This document shows, in pieces, positions 24,838-33,927 of a DNA stretch of 64,000 nt. The notes below the pieces were generated by a model. That model did not search any database, was not told the DNA's origin, and worked only from the letters and a program-made list of their open reading frames with translations. Made by a program: the position numbers and the translations under genes. The first letter of the stretch is position 1; each line of letters begins with the position of its first letter. The DNA comes from Acidobacteriota bacterium (GTDB taxonomy: Bacteria; Acidobacteriota; Terriglobia; Terriglobales; Acidobacteriaceae), in NCBI GenBank assembly GCA_018268855.1, contig JAFDVR010000017.1, positions 62,001-126,000 on the forward strand, written 5' to 3'.

Positions 24838-25911
24838 ATGAAAATAGTGCACGCGGTTTACAGCATGGAAATGGGTGGCGCGGAGATGCTGGTTGCTCAG
24901 CTCTGCCGTTTGCAGCGGAGCCATGGTCATGATGTGACGATCTGCGCTTACAGCAAACTGGGCTCTCTGGGTGAAATGCTGCGAGATGAGGGATTCGCCA
25001 TCACCATACTTGGCGAAGCCCATCCAGTAAAGACAATGCTCCGGTACTTCAACCTGTTTCGCGCGATGAAACCGGATGTGGTGCACATGCATAATGTAGC
25101 TCCTACATTGCAGGCGGCTCCCGGAGCGCGGCTTGCGGATGCTTCGTGTGTAATTGCCACTCGTCATAGCCTGGTGTCTCCGCCTTATAACCGTGCTGAA
25201 GAAATCAAATTCAGTTCCTTCTCCTGGCTCTGGCTTGACTGGATTGTGGGAATCTGCGAGATCACTTGTCAGAACCTGCGACACGCACCACTGGCTCGTC
25301 GCAATCGCATCATGCGCGTCTACAACGGCACGAATCCTATTGCCGGAGCGCGATCGGAATTCGAGACGAACCGATTCAACCTGCTCTTTGTAGGGAGACT
25401 CGCCGCGATTAAAGATCTCCCAACGCTGCTGCATGCTGTAGCTCTGGCCACCACACGCGTTCCGCATCTGCATCTCTCGATTGTGGGTGATGGTCCAGTC
25501 CGCCTGCATCTTGAACATCTGGCGAACGAGCTCGGTATTTCGGAGAGAGTCACGTTTTTCGGCCAGCAGATGGATACTGGTCCGTTCTTTCACTCTGCCG
25601 ATGCATTCGTGATGTCGTCTGTATCTGAAGGTCTTCCGATGTCGTTGTTGCAGGCTATGTCTGCTGGTTTGCCCGCTGTACTCACGGATGTAGGCGGCAT
25701 GCGTGAAGTGTTGCAGCGATCGCAAAGCGGGCTGCTTGCTCCCGTAGGCAATTCGGCATTGATGGCCGAAGCCATCGTCGAATTGGCTACAAACGATGCC
25801 TTGCGCATCGAGTTCCGTCAACGCGCACTCTCTGCATTTCAACAAGAATTCACTCTGGAGCAGATGGATGCGGCTTATATGGACCTGTATCGGAGAGCAC
25901 GGTCTACATAG
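24838..25911 (+). CDS. Glycosyltransferase family 4
   Basis: 357 residues. N-terminal 'MKIVHAVYSMEMGGAEMLVA' is the standard GT4 start; 'LLFVGRLAAIKDLPTLLHAV' and 'SVSEGLPMSLLQAMSAGLP' mark the donor domain with its Glu-x7 spacing. Cytoplasmic, acting on membrane-linked sugar intermediates. Transcribed alone on the plus strand between two minus-strand gene groups; only 35 bp separate it from the divergent gene, so the promoters must overlap. A long frame on the other strand (24799-26220) is only its antisense. Confidence 0.92.
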   Translation: MKIVHAVYSMEMGGAEMLVAQLCRLQRSHGHDVTICAYSKLGSLGEMLRDEGFAITILGEAHPVKTMLRYFNLFRAMKPDVVHMHNVAPTLQAAPGARLADASCVIATRHSLVSPPYNRAEEIKFSSFSWLWLDWIVGICEITCQNLRHAPLARRNRIMRVYNGTNPIAGARSEFETNRFNLLFVGRLAAIKDLPTLLHAVALATTRVPHLHLSIVGDGPVRLHLEHLANELGISERVTFFGQQMDTGPFFHSADAFVMSSVSEGLPMSLLQAMSAGLPAVLTDVGGMREVLQRSQSGLLAPVGNSALMAEAIVELATNDALRIEFRQRALSAFQQEFTLEQMDAAYMDLYRRARST

Positions 25912-25943
25912 CACCTGTATTGCATGTGATAGATGTTGCCGGA

Positions 25944-27128
25944 TCATGCGCTCTTCCGCTCGTTTGTAAATGCTAATGGGGGTGCAGCGAGAGAAGTAGG
26001 GGACCAAATCTTCCAGAGCGGACCGCGCGTGAATAGTGCTGTATAGAGTGCGACGACTGCGGCAGCATTGAGCAGCAGCAGGGCACCGGCAGCGGATACC
26101 AATCGCCCAACAAGAGGTAGCTGTATACGCAAAGAGAGAGCAGCTACAACTACAAAGAGCGAAAGCACGGCGGCCGTAATAAGCCACGCGATATTGTGTG
26201 TCCCCAATGTCCAGGAACAAATCAACATCAGAAGAAATAAATAGGGGACGATCAAGCGCAGAAGCTTATGTGAGACAAGCTGGAACAGCACACGATTTTT
26301 GAAACTTAATACCCACGGAGCGGCTGTGAGGAGTTGAAAATTTCCTGCAAGCGTTCTTACCTTGCGGCGGAACTCACCGCCAGTACTCGCCGGCCAAATG
26401 TCAATTACCACGGCGGACCGATCAACTACACTGCGATACCCCTGCCGAATGATATTAAGCGGATGAAACATGTCGTCCAGAATGAGACCATCCGGGGCAG
26501 GGGAAACTAATGCACGACGAGCAGCATAAAAGCCACCATACACACCTACAGGAGAGTCAAATGCTGCTTCGCAGTTACGCATCCACTGTTCGTATCGCCA
26601 GTAAAGACCGCCCATATTTTGGGTAGTCGCATCATGAGCTTTGGTGGACCGCACAATCAATTCGCCCGCAACACACCCAACACGGGGATCAGCGAAATTG
26701 CTCACAAGGGAGGCAATGGCGCCGGATTGAATTTCCGGTCGAATATCCGTGAAAAGTAGAATTTCTGAATGCGCTGCAGCGATTCCGTGATTGAGTGCTG
26801 TGGCTTTGCCGACCTGTTGCGGAAGAAGAATAAATTTTGCGCGTGGATCGGAGATTGTACGAAGGAGTTCATTAGTGTTATCTGTTGAGCCATCTGATAC
26901 GAAAATAATTTCCGCTACGTATTGTGGATCGATGGACAACAGATGGTTGATCTTCCACGGCAGCAACGCCTCTCCATTACGGACCGCCATCACTATAGCG
27001 ACGGATTTATTGAGAGACTCACGCTTCCAGGGCCGGGGACGCAGTTTTGCCAACAAAGCCATCAGCACCGGATATCCGGCATAGGTGTAGACAATCACAG
27101 CGAGTGAAATCCAGAATGCCGATCTCAC
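25944..27128 (-). CDS. Membrane glycosyltransferase family 2
   Basis: 394 residues. One N-terminal membrane helix, a GT-A domain with 'FVSDGSTDNT' and the metal-binding 'LLFTDIRPEI', the acceptor region 'LILDDMFHPLNIIRQGYR', then three or four C-terminal helices. This arrangement is typical of GT2 enzymes that elongate polysaccharides at the membrane. It overlaps the upstream sugar-phosphate transferase gene by 4 bp and closes the seven-gene assembly operon that starts at 33782. Confidence 0.9.
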   Translation of the reverse strand: MRSAFWISLAVIVYTYAGYPVLMALLAKLRPRPWKRESLNKSVAIVMAVRNGEALLPWKINHLLSIDPQYVAEIIFVSDGSTDNTNELLRTISDPRAKFILLPQQVGKATALNHGIAAAHSEILLFTDIRPEIQSGAIASLVSNFADPRVGCVAGELIVRSTKAHDATTQNMGGLYWRYEQWMRNCEAAFDSPVGVYGGFYAARRALVSPAPDGLILDDMFHPLNIIRQGYRSVVDRSAVVIDIWPASTGGEFRRKVRTLAGNFQLLTAAPWVLSFKNRVLFQLVSHKLLRLIVPYLFLLMLICSWTLGTHNIAWLITAAVLSLFVVVAALSLRIQLPLVGRLVSAAGALLLLNAAAVVALYTALFTRGPLWKIWSPTSLAAPPLAFTNERKSA

Positions 27129-28498
27129 TGTGCACCCTTGCGGTGGAGGATAATCTTGATGGTCTCAAACATGATGAGCAAATCGAGACCCAGTGATGCA
27201 TGTTTGACGTAGTAAAGATCGTAAGCAAGCTTTTCGCGGCTCTCTTCCAGCGTGGCGCCATAGCCATAACGCACCTGGGCCCACCCAGTCAGGCCGGGAC
27301 GAATCATATGGCGCAAGTTATAGAAGGGAAGCTGCTCGGCAAGCCACGGCACAAATTCCGGTCGTTCAGGACGCGGACCGACAAAACCCATATCGCCTCG
27401 CAGAACATTCCACAACTGCGGAATCTCGTCGATTCTCGTTTTGCGCATAAACGATCCAATGCGTGTAACTCGCGGATCGTTCTTCGAGGCCCATTTCGCG
27501 CCGTCCGCTTCTGCATCGGTGCGCATACTGCGAAATTTGTAGACCTTGAATGTCTTTCCGCCTTCGCCTACACGGACCTGCCCAAAGAATATTGGTCCCG
27601 GAGAGCTTAGGCGCACGAGCAGCATTACCAGTGGGCAAAAAGGAGCGAACAAAATCAGCAAGCCGGCAGCTGCGATAAAAGACGCTACCCGTCGCGTGAA
27701 CTGCTGTGAAGGCCGCAAACGAAATCCCTCAACAAACAGAAGATGGCTTGCGCGCAAGCCATCGAGACGAATCTTTCCGTAAAGGCGCTCTAGCAAAGAG
27801 TCACCCTCTTCAAGGTAGACACCCTTGAAGCGAAGTTGAAGCAGATCCTCGGTGGGCAGTTCTTCACGAGGATCTTCCATAGCGATGATCACGCGATGGA
27901 CGTTCTTCTTTAGTTGCAATAGAGACTGCACCGCAGCTGTAGCATTTCCAGCATGTGTTCCATCGAGACGCGAGTAATTGCATCCTACAACTTCCATACC
28001 GAGGTCTTTGCGGTCACGCAAAATTTGAGCGAGCGACTCCGCATACGAGCCAATTCCAAGAATATATACAGTCTCCCGGAAAATTTTTTTGCTGAGAAAC
28101 CAGAGATAGGCACGCCGGAACGCCAGCAACAGTAGCGTCATAAGGAAAAACGCCAGAGAGAAGACATTTTTCTCCATGGCGAATTCCGGATAGAAGTACA
28201 AAAGTACTGAGATACCAAGACAGGAAAACCCCAGCACTAGAAGCATGCGGAAGTAGATTTCTCGCCGATCTATGAGCAGAGCTGGCTCATAGAGGTCAAA
28301 ATAATACGAGAGCATCACCGTAAAGATGGTGATCGCGAGAATCTTCGCCCAGCCATGCTCGTAATTCAGCGTAATGTAAGCGTCTGATCCAATCAGAAGC
28401 CACAATGCTAGAACGAAACTTCCACTGACGATGAGCGCTTCCGAAAGAAACAGGAAGACGCTGCGCGTTGGAAAATATACGTTCAAAAAACGGATCAT
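27125..28498 (-). CDS. Undecaprenyl-phosphate sugar phosphotransferase (XrtA-type, TIGR03013-like)
   Basis: 457 residues. Four to five N-terminal membrane helices, a nucleotide-binding-like middle domain around 'ETVYILGIGSYAESLAQIL', one further helix, then the bacterial sugar transferase domain with 'KTFKVYKFRSMRTDAEADG', 'RKTRIDEIPQLWNVLRGDM' and 'GPRPERPEFV'. It starts the repeat unit by transferring a sugar-phosphate to undecaprenyl phosphate. The XrtA-linked subgroup is the best match by layout and context. 4-bp overlap with the GT2 gene; 6 bp after the kinase gene. Confidence 0.92.
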   Translation of the reverse strand: MIRFLNVYFPTRSVFLFLSEALIVSGSFVLALWLLIGSDAYITLNYEHGWAKILAITIFTVMLSYYFDLYEPALLIDRREIYFRMLLVLGFSCLGISVLLYFYPEFAMEKNVFSLAFFLMTLLLLAFRRAYLWFLSKKIFRETVYILGIGSYAESLAQILRDRKDLGMEVVGCNYSRLDGTHAGNATAAVQSLLQLKKNVHRVIIAMEDPREELPTEDLLQLRFKGVYLEEGDSLLERLYGKIRLDGLRASHLLFVEGFRLRPSQQFTRRVASFIAAAGLLILFAPFCPLVMLLVRLSSPGPIFFGQVRVGEGGKTFKVYKFRSMRTDAEADGAKWASKNDPRVTRIGSFMRKTRIDEIPQLWNVLRGDMGFVGPRPERPEFVPWLAEQLPFYNLRHMIRPGLTGWAQVRYGYGATLEESREKLAYDLYYVKHASLGLDLLIMFETIKIILHRKGAQ

Positions 28499-28504
28499 TG
28501 ATTG

Positions 28505-29437
28505 CTATTCTCCGCTTTCGTAGCCGTAATAACCGGTGGGCGGTGCTTCGGTTGAACCATTCAACACAACGCCGAGCACATTGGAACTTTTAAACTCGTT
28601 TTGTGCACGTTGCGCCAATTCATATTGGGTAATGCCGCTGCGGACCACAAGCAATACACCATCGCATTCACGTGCCATATGCACAGAATCAGAGACAAGA
28701 TTTACCGGCGAAGAGTCAACGACGATCCAATCAAATGTGGGAGCTACCATTTCTAGCAGCGTCCTAAAACGTTCGTTGCTCGCGAGATCTGCAACCGCTT
28801 CTCCGCCACTGCCGCCGGGGACAACCGTAAGGTTCGCCATTGCAGAACCATCCGGCATATCACGTGCGGTACCCAGATCAGCGCGTTGCATGATGTCATA
28901 AGCTTCCGCCGTGCCTAAAAGGTACTCAGCTAAACCAGGTTCCGCTTTGCATCCAATCATTTTGTGAACTGTGGAACGGCGTAGATCGCCATCAATCAAA
29001 AGAACACGATTATCTTTTTGATATGCCAGCGTGAGTGCAAGATTGCATGCCACGAAGCTCTTACCCTCCTGGGCTTGTCCACTGCTGACGAGGATGCTTT
29101 TTAGTTTGTTAAAGCCACGATATTCGTACATGCGCGCTCGCAGACTGCGAAACTGTTCTGCTGCTGCGGAACGATGCTGTAGAGCGGGCAAATAGTCCAA
29201 CACGGGGTGCCATACATGAGTAGGAATCTTGTCCCATGCAATCGTCTGAATACCAGGTCGTGCAGAACGTAACGGTGTAGATGGTGTAGGCTGTGAGGGC
29301 GCCAGGGGCGTCACGCCAAGTGCGGCTGCGGTTGCAGCTACATTGCGCTGCGCAGTCTCAAGTGTAGCCACCGCATTGGGATCGCTGTTCAATCGCTCAA
29401 GCTCCGCCTGAAGGAGCGCTTCGTAGATCTTGCTCAT
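28505..29437 (-). CDS. XrtA-associated tyrosine autokinase (CpsD/CapB-like)
   Basis: 310 residues from ATG 29437, preceded by GGAAGGAACCG; a longer frame from 29479 lies within the upstream gene. BY-kinase ATPase: Walker A 'SSGQAQEGKSFVACNLA', Walker A' 'VLLIDGDLRRS', Walker B 'DWIVVDSSPV'. The C-terminus 'TGYYGYESGE' supplies the tyrosine cluster that is autophosphorylated. The N-terminal 'MSKIYEALLQAELER' is shared by the XrtA-linked group. It works with the chain-length protein to control polymer length. It overlaps the upstream ATPase gene by 4 bp. Confidence 0.92.
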   Translation of the reverse strand: MSKIYEALLQAELERLNSDPNAVATLETAQRNVAATAAALGVTPLAPSQPTPSTPLRSARPGIQTIAWDKIPTHVWHPVLDYLPALQHRSAAAEQFRSLRARMYEYRGFNKLKSILVSSGQAQEGKSFVACNLALTLAYQKDNRVLLIDGDLRRSTVHKMIGCKAEPGLAEYLLGTAEAYDIMQRADLGTARDMPDGSAMANLTVVPGGSGGEAVADLASNERFRTLLEMVAPTFDWIVVDSSPVNLVSDSVHMARECDGVLLVVRSGITQYELAQRAQNEFKSSNVLGVVLNGSTEAPPTGYYGYESGE

Positions 29438-30303
29438 CGGTTCCTTCCTGCTTGTATGCTGAAATTTTTTCTCGGCCACTCGTCATGACCATCCTTGAGC
29501 TCCAAATCGAGATCTTCAGCCACCATGCGAACTGTGGCCGAAGTGATACGAGGCTCCTGGTCTGCATAACCAAGCAGTAGTGAGTGTTCGCAAATCAAAT
29601 TAATCAATCTGGGAATTCCGCCACTGAAGCGGTAGACCTGGTGAATCGCCGCAGGTTCAAACAACGTTTCGGTTCGTCCACTGACGGCTAGACGTGCCGC
29701 AACATAAGCGAATGTCTGTTCTTCAGAAAGTGGAAGCGTGCGGCACCATAATGCGATGCGTTGGCGTAGTTGCCGTAGCGCTGGATCGCGTAGTTTTTGG
29801 TCTAGTTCGGGCTGTCCGGAGAGAACAAGTTGTAGTAGCTTTTCTGTATCCGTCTCCAGATTCGTGAGCAGTCGGACCTCTTCCAGCATTTCCTCGGGAA
29901 GGTTCTGCGCTTCATCAATAATTACGACGCAGGTTTCACCGCGCGCAAACCGATCAATCAGAAATCGATTCAGATCGCTCAGCATTGCCGCCTTAGTACG
30001 ACGTTCAGGGGTTACTCCAAAGTCGTTCAGCACAAATTCCAGAAAATCCAGAACGTCAAGGCGAGGGTTGAACACAAACGATGTGTAAACCGGCTTTTCA
30101 TTCAAGGAGGACAAAGCTCGCCGGAGTAATGTTGTCTTGCCCGTGCCTACTTCTCCAGTCAGGACCATAAATCCTTTGCGCGCGGAGATCCCGTATTCCA
30201 GGCATGCAAGTGCTTCCCTTGTATGTGGCAACATGCAAAGAAAGCGGGGATCCGGGCTGTTCCCAAATGGGTTTAATTGCAGCTTGTAGAAGCTCTTATA
30301 CAT
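29434..30303 (-). CDS. XrtA-associated AAA ATPase (ExeA-like)
   Basis: 289 residues. 'MYKSFYKLQLNPFGNSPDP' is the signature N-terminus of the ExeA/TIGR03015-type ATPase of PEP-CTERM loci. Walker A 'LTGEVGTGKTTLLR', Walker B 'VVIIDEAQNLPEEML', sensor region 'LVLSGQPELDQKL' and 'RFSGGIPRLINLICEHSLL' are all intact. Its biochemical role is unproven; it is thought to energise assembly or export. It lies between the chain-length protein (2 bp) and the kinase (4-bp overlap). Confidence 0.93.
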   Translation of the reverse strand: MYKSFYKLQLNPFGNSPDPRFLCMLPHTREALACLEYGISARKGFMVLTGEVGTGKTTLLRRALSSLNEKPVYTSFVFNPRLDVLDFLEFVLNDFGVTPERRTKAAMLSDLNRFLIDRFARGETCVVIIDEAQNLPEEMLEEVRLLTNLETDTEKLLQLVLSGQPELDQKLRDPALRQLRQRIALWCRTLPLSEEQTFAYVAARLAVSGRTETLFEPAAIHQVYRFSGGIPRLINLICEHSLLLGYADQEPRITSATVRMVAEDLDLELKDGHDEWPRKNFSIQAGRNR

Positions 30304-30305
30304 AT

Positions 30306-31814
30306 CTATCCACGGGCACCGGCTTCAGCCACGGAGTGCTTGCGCCTGAAAAATCCTTTCTTCTGCGCCCCATTAGCAGACGTTTGTCGCGTTTGTGCTT
30401 CCGCGGCCAGAGAAATGGTGGCTAACGTCGGCAATTTCAAAAATGCGTACACGTCACGTTCACTGCGGATTGCGGTGTTCTTGTATTCGAGAATGGCTGC
30501 AGTGGTAAGACCGATCAGCAAACCCGCTGCTAAGCCGCCAAGAGCAAAGAGCCAGGGCTTGGGAAATGATGGTGAATCCGGCAGATTCGGTTCATCCATC
30601 ACACGGAACTGCTCGCCCTGTTGCCGCCGCTCCAAATCCGTAGCCATCTTCGACTGATTCATCTTAGCCAAAAGATCATCATAAAATTTTTGCGCTGTCT
30701 GGTAGTCGCGCGTTACCTGCTTGTACTGTTCTTCTACCAGAGGAGAAGACTGGATACGATCCTGGTACATGCGGATTGAGGACTGGAGCTGCATCTGCTC
30801 GCGACGCTTTGCCATGATGCCTTGTTCGGAAGCGCGAATTTGCGCACGCAACTGCTGTACCTGCGGCGACTCGGAAACGCGAGAGGTTACCGGCGGAACA
30901 GGGGAGCGTGCGATCTGGTTCTGCAAATCTGTAATCTTGCGGCGGATCGCGACGAGGTCTGGATAATCGGGCGTGTAGCGCGCAGATAACTCCGTAGCTT
31001 GTGCTTGTAATTGAGCGAGCTGTACCTGCCTCTCATCAATCCCTGAAGATTTAGCGCCGGTCGGACTCGAATCGTGTGTCTGTTGTGCCAACAAGGATTC
31101 CTGATATGTCTTGTCCTGTTCCATGCGCGCGAGCGCTTGGGTAGCGGCCTCCAACTGCGTATTGAGGCTCTGCAGCATGTTCATATTCGGACTGGCTTCA
31201 TCCGGCAGTTTTCCAATGTACTTACGCTGAAAGTCGGCGAGACGCTTGTCCTGTTCATCCAGGCTGGCTTTTGCTTCAGCGAGCTGGGCTTCCAGAAAAG
31301 ATGTGGTGCCCTGTGCCGACTGTTGACGCGCTCGAAGATTTTCTCCAACAAAAAGGGAAGTGATTTCTCCGCAAACCTGTTGCGCAATATGCGGATCGCT
31401 TGCTTTGAAGGAAATAAAAAATCCGGGCAGACCTCCGCTGTGCGTAATAGTCGAATGAATCGGTGTTACCGCAATATTTTTGCGTGCAATCTCAACCTTC
31501 TCATCGGCTGATTTGTTCGGGTATAGATTGAAGCGGTCGATAATTGGTTGAATACGCGAGCGGCTGAGAATCTGTTCCTTCATTGAAGCCAGGCGTTGAT
31601 CCAGATCCGATGAGATGACCGGCTTAACATAGTCATCGGGCACTTTTTGTTGCTCTATGAGCACCAATGTTTGTGAGAGGTACTGTGGAGGGATCGCAAA
31701 GGCAATTGCCAATGCGATAATCGGTGCGATGATCACCGGAATAATGATCAACATGCGTCGCCGCTTCAAAATTTTGAAGTAGTCGTCTGCAGTCAGGGTA
31801 CGGTGGCCGAGCAT
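30306..31814 (-). CDS. Polysaccharide chain-length determinant (Wzz/GumC type)
   Basis: 502 residues. N-terminal Wzz domain with a membrane helix (about residues 21-41, MLIIIPVIIAPIIALAIAF), a long periplasmic coiled coil rich in Gln, Ala and Glu (about 170-390), and a C-terminal helix after 'NLPDSPSFPKPWLFALGG'. It sets chain length and bridges the inner-membrane machinery to the export protein; the kinase domain is a separate protein here. 8 bp downstream of the beta-barrel gene in the same operon. Confidence 0.92.
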   Translation of the reverse strand: MLGHRTLTADDYFKILKRRRMLIIIPVIIAPIIALAIAFAIPPQYLSQTLVLIEQQKVPDDYVKPVISSDLDQRLASMKEQILSRSRIQPIIDRFNLYPNKSADEKVEIARKNIAVTPIHSTITHSGGLPGFFISFKASDPHIAQQVCGEITSLFVGENLRARQQSAQGTTSFLEAQLAEAKASLDEQDKRLADFQRKYIGKLPDEASPNMNMLQSLNTQLEAATQALARMEQDKTYQESLLAQQTHDSSPTGAKSSGIDERQVQLAQLQAQATELSARYTPDYPDLVAIRRKITDLQNQIARSPVPPVTSRVSESPQVQQLRAQIRASEQGIMAKRREQMQLQSSIRMYQDRIQSSPLVEEQYKQVTRDYQTAQKFYDDLLAKMNQSKMATDLERRQQGEQFRVMDEPNLPDSPSFPKPWLFALGGLAAGLLIGLTTAAILEYKNTAIRSERDVYAFLKLPTLATISLAAEAQTRQTSANGAQKKGFFRRKHSVAEAGARG

Positions 31815-31822
31815 AGATCTCC

Positions 31823-33115
31823 TTAGTGGCGGCGCAGATGTAGCGGATTCGGAATAAACGTGATGCCGAACCCTAAGATGTGACCTGTGCCGTTGAAAGC
31901 ATTTAGCGGACTAGTAGTGGCAATGAGCGGAGCCTGACCGATAGCTTGCCGCTGAAGGTTATAGCTCGCGTATCCGGAGAAGTGTTCTCCAAGGCGGCGC
32001 GTTGCCTGCACTCCGGCATAAAAACTGTCGATACCTGTGTGATCGCCCGCAGCTACACCCAAGCTGGAGGCATGCCCGTAATTCACTGAAAATCCGCCAC
32101 TCCAACTTCGACTGAAGGTGTGTTGCCCGGTGAAGTTCACGTTGTCGGAGATGGTGCCCAGTAACACCCCCGACCCTGGATTAGCGCCACGACTGTAACT
32201 CACCATGGCGCTCGATAGCTTGCCCGAATACTGGAGTGAAGTTGAAGCAAAAAGTGTAGTGCGTGGAGGAATCGCGAGCTGGGTGCCGCTATCGATCCAT
32301 TGTGGCCCGGCTGCAATGTTGAATGTCAGTTTGCGCGTAAACAGATGCTGATACTGAAGATTGACGCCCTGCGCATTCATGGAAGCAGGGCCTGTACCTG
32401 GCAGCAGGATCGATCCTGGCGAGTCCTGGTAGCGAAACCGGGAATAGGTATATCCCAGGCCTGTGGTATTGCGTGCATCCATACGGTGCGACAGGCTGGC
32501 TGAGCCTTCTATGTCGTCATTGTCTTGCCCAACATCTAAGAACCGCTGAATCGTATATGCGCCATATAAATTAAGGCTCGTCGCAGCGGTCAATTTCGGT
32601 GATACACCAAGACTTATCGCATTGGTAACCCGGCTACCATAATTTGTAAAAATCGACTGAACAGGGATGTCCCCCATCCCAATGGGAGGCGTCCCCACAT
32701 CGCCTACTCCCGGAACTCCAGAGAGCCCGAAAGCTGGAGCCGCAGGTAGATAGCTGACCATGTCTGCCGCAATAAAAGAGACATGCCGCGCATTGACTAC
32801 CTGCGAGATACCGAAGTTCTGAAACATACCGCCAGGCTGGTTAGATTGATTTCCAAAGATATAGCCACCCGAGTAAATAAAGCTGGTTGGGTGATATTGA
32901 CTTCCTGATACGTATGCCGCTTGCCCCGACAGATTTGTTGCGGTGGACGTGCCATTGATTCCGTTGTAGTTGAACATCAGCGATTCCGATGCGCTGAGAG
33001 AATAGGTCAACTGGTCTGCACTCATACTGGAGCCGGCACCGGGGACACCCTGTGCTCCGGTGCAGAGCGCTAAGCTTACGCTAAAAAGGAGAAATAAAGT
33101 ACGGAAAATGTTCAT
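31823..33115 (-). CDS. Outer-membrane beta-barrel protein of the exopolysaccharide operon
   Basis: 430 residues from ATG 33115 with a signal peptide ('MNIFRTLFLLFSVSLALCTG'). The mature part alternates polar and hydrophobic residues in many predicted strands ('GLGYTYSRFRY', 'SAMVSYSRGANPGSG', 'SGGFSVNYGHASSLGV'), as in the PEP-CTERM-system outer-membrane proteins. It does not end in the usual aromatic residue (C-terminus HLRRH), so proper barrel insertion is uncertain. The ATG begins one base after the export gene's TAA. Role in the outer-membrane step of export is inferred from position. Confidence 0.75.
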   Translation of the reverse strand: MNIFRTLFLLFSVSLALCTGAQGVPGAGSSMSADQLTYSLSASESLMFNYNGINGTSTATNLSGQAAYVSGSQYHPTSFIYSGGYIFGNQSNQPGGMFQNFGISQVVNARHVSFIAADMVSYLPAAPAFGLSGVPGVGDVGTPPIGMGDIPVQSIFTNYGSRVTNAISLGVSPKLTAATSLNLYGAYTIQRFLDVGQDNDDIEGSASLSHRMDARNTTGLGYTYSRFRYQDSPGSILLPGTGPASMNAQGVNLQYQHLFTRKLTFNIAAGPQWIDSGTQLAIPPRTTLFASTSLQYSGKLSSAMVSYSRGANPGSGVLLGTISDNVNFTGQHTFSRSWSGGFSVNYGHASSLGVAAGDHTGIDSFYAGVQATRRLGEHFSGYASYNLQRQAIGQAPLIATTSPLNAFNGTGHILGFGITFIPNPLHLRRH

Positions 33116-33116
33116 C

Positions 33117-33782
33117 TTAGGGCACCACAATCGTGTCGCCCGTCTTCAGTGCAACGTACGAGCCGGGTTCGCCTTTGATCGCCTTTTTGTAGTCAAACTT
33201 GATTTTTTTCTGATTGGCACCTGTGCCGCGTAGGATGTAAATCTTCTTAGTGTTGGCAAATGGCGTGACTCCGCCTGCGGCTGCAATCGCCTGCAGCGGT
33301 GTCATGTCGGCAGAAAGTTCTATGGGACCAACATGTTGTACCTCACCCAAAACAAAGATTTTCTGGCTCTTGACCTCTGCCACTGTCACAGTCACCAGAG
33401 GATCCTGAATGAATTTTTTTAGGCGTGTAGTTAGATCGGCAGCCAGATCCATGGGTTTCATACCGGCAGCCTGTACGTCTCCCAAAAGCACCAGAGATAT
33501 CTTTCCATCGGGACGGACCGGAAAGGTACCAGAGAGCGATTCTTCTTTCCACACATTTATCTGAAGAGTATCTTCCGGCCCAATGCGATAATCCGGCGAA
33601 TTCGCGGCTGAAAGGCCAGCCTTCACTGGCTTGCTGGCACTGCTCTTCGGCTCCTCCGCAGTAGAGGGTTTCTGAGGGGAGGCAGTTAGAACTGGGCGTG
33701 GTCCTATCTGTGCAAGGCATGTAGGAATGGTGCACAAGCAAAGAGCCGGTAGAGCCATCCCTATAAATAACTTTATTTTCAT
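33117..33782 (-). CDS. Polysaccharide export protein (Wza-like, short)
   Basis: 221 residues with signal peptide (residues 1-24, ending TCLA). Polysaccharide-export domain 'YRIGPEDTLQINVWKEESLS', 'PVRPDGKISLVLLGDVQAAG' and one SLBB-type segment 'KIFVLGEVQHVGPIEL'. It lacks a lipobox cysteine, unlike Wza. Forms the periplasmic or outer-membrane channel component. First gene of the minus-strand operon that runs to 25944, divergent from the exosortase gene across about 145 bp that must hold both promoters. Confidence 0.92.
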   Translation of the reverse strand: MKIKLFIGMALPALCLCTIPTCLAQIGPRPVLTASPQKPSTAEEPKSSASKPVKAGLSAANSPDYRIGPEDTLQINVWKEESLSGTFPVRPDGKISLVLLGDVQAAGMKPMDLAADLTTRLKKFIQDPLVTVTVAEVKSQKIFVLGEVQHVGPIELSADMTPLQAIAAAGGVTPFANTKKIYILRGTGANQKKIKFDYKKAIKGEPGSYVALKTGDTIVVP

Positions 33783-33927
33783 GTATTTACCCTAGGAGAT
33801 CCTCTCAGAGATTGGAAGCGGTGATCGAAATGAGATTCTTGCAAACACCAAGAATCCGATCAATATTAAAAGTCATTGTGAAAAACATTTCCCAATCTCT
33901 TTACCCTTTGATGTTCACGTTGTAGGC

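Noticed and set aside
24799..26220. 473-codon minus-strand frame opposite the GT4 gene
   Set aside because: Antisense reading of a clear glycosyltransferase; rich in Arg, His and Ser with no motif, no signal or start site.
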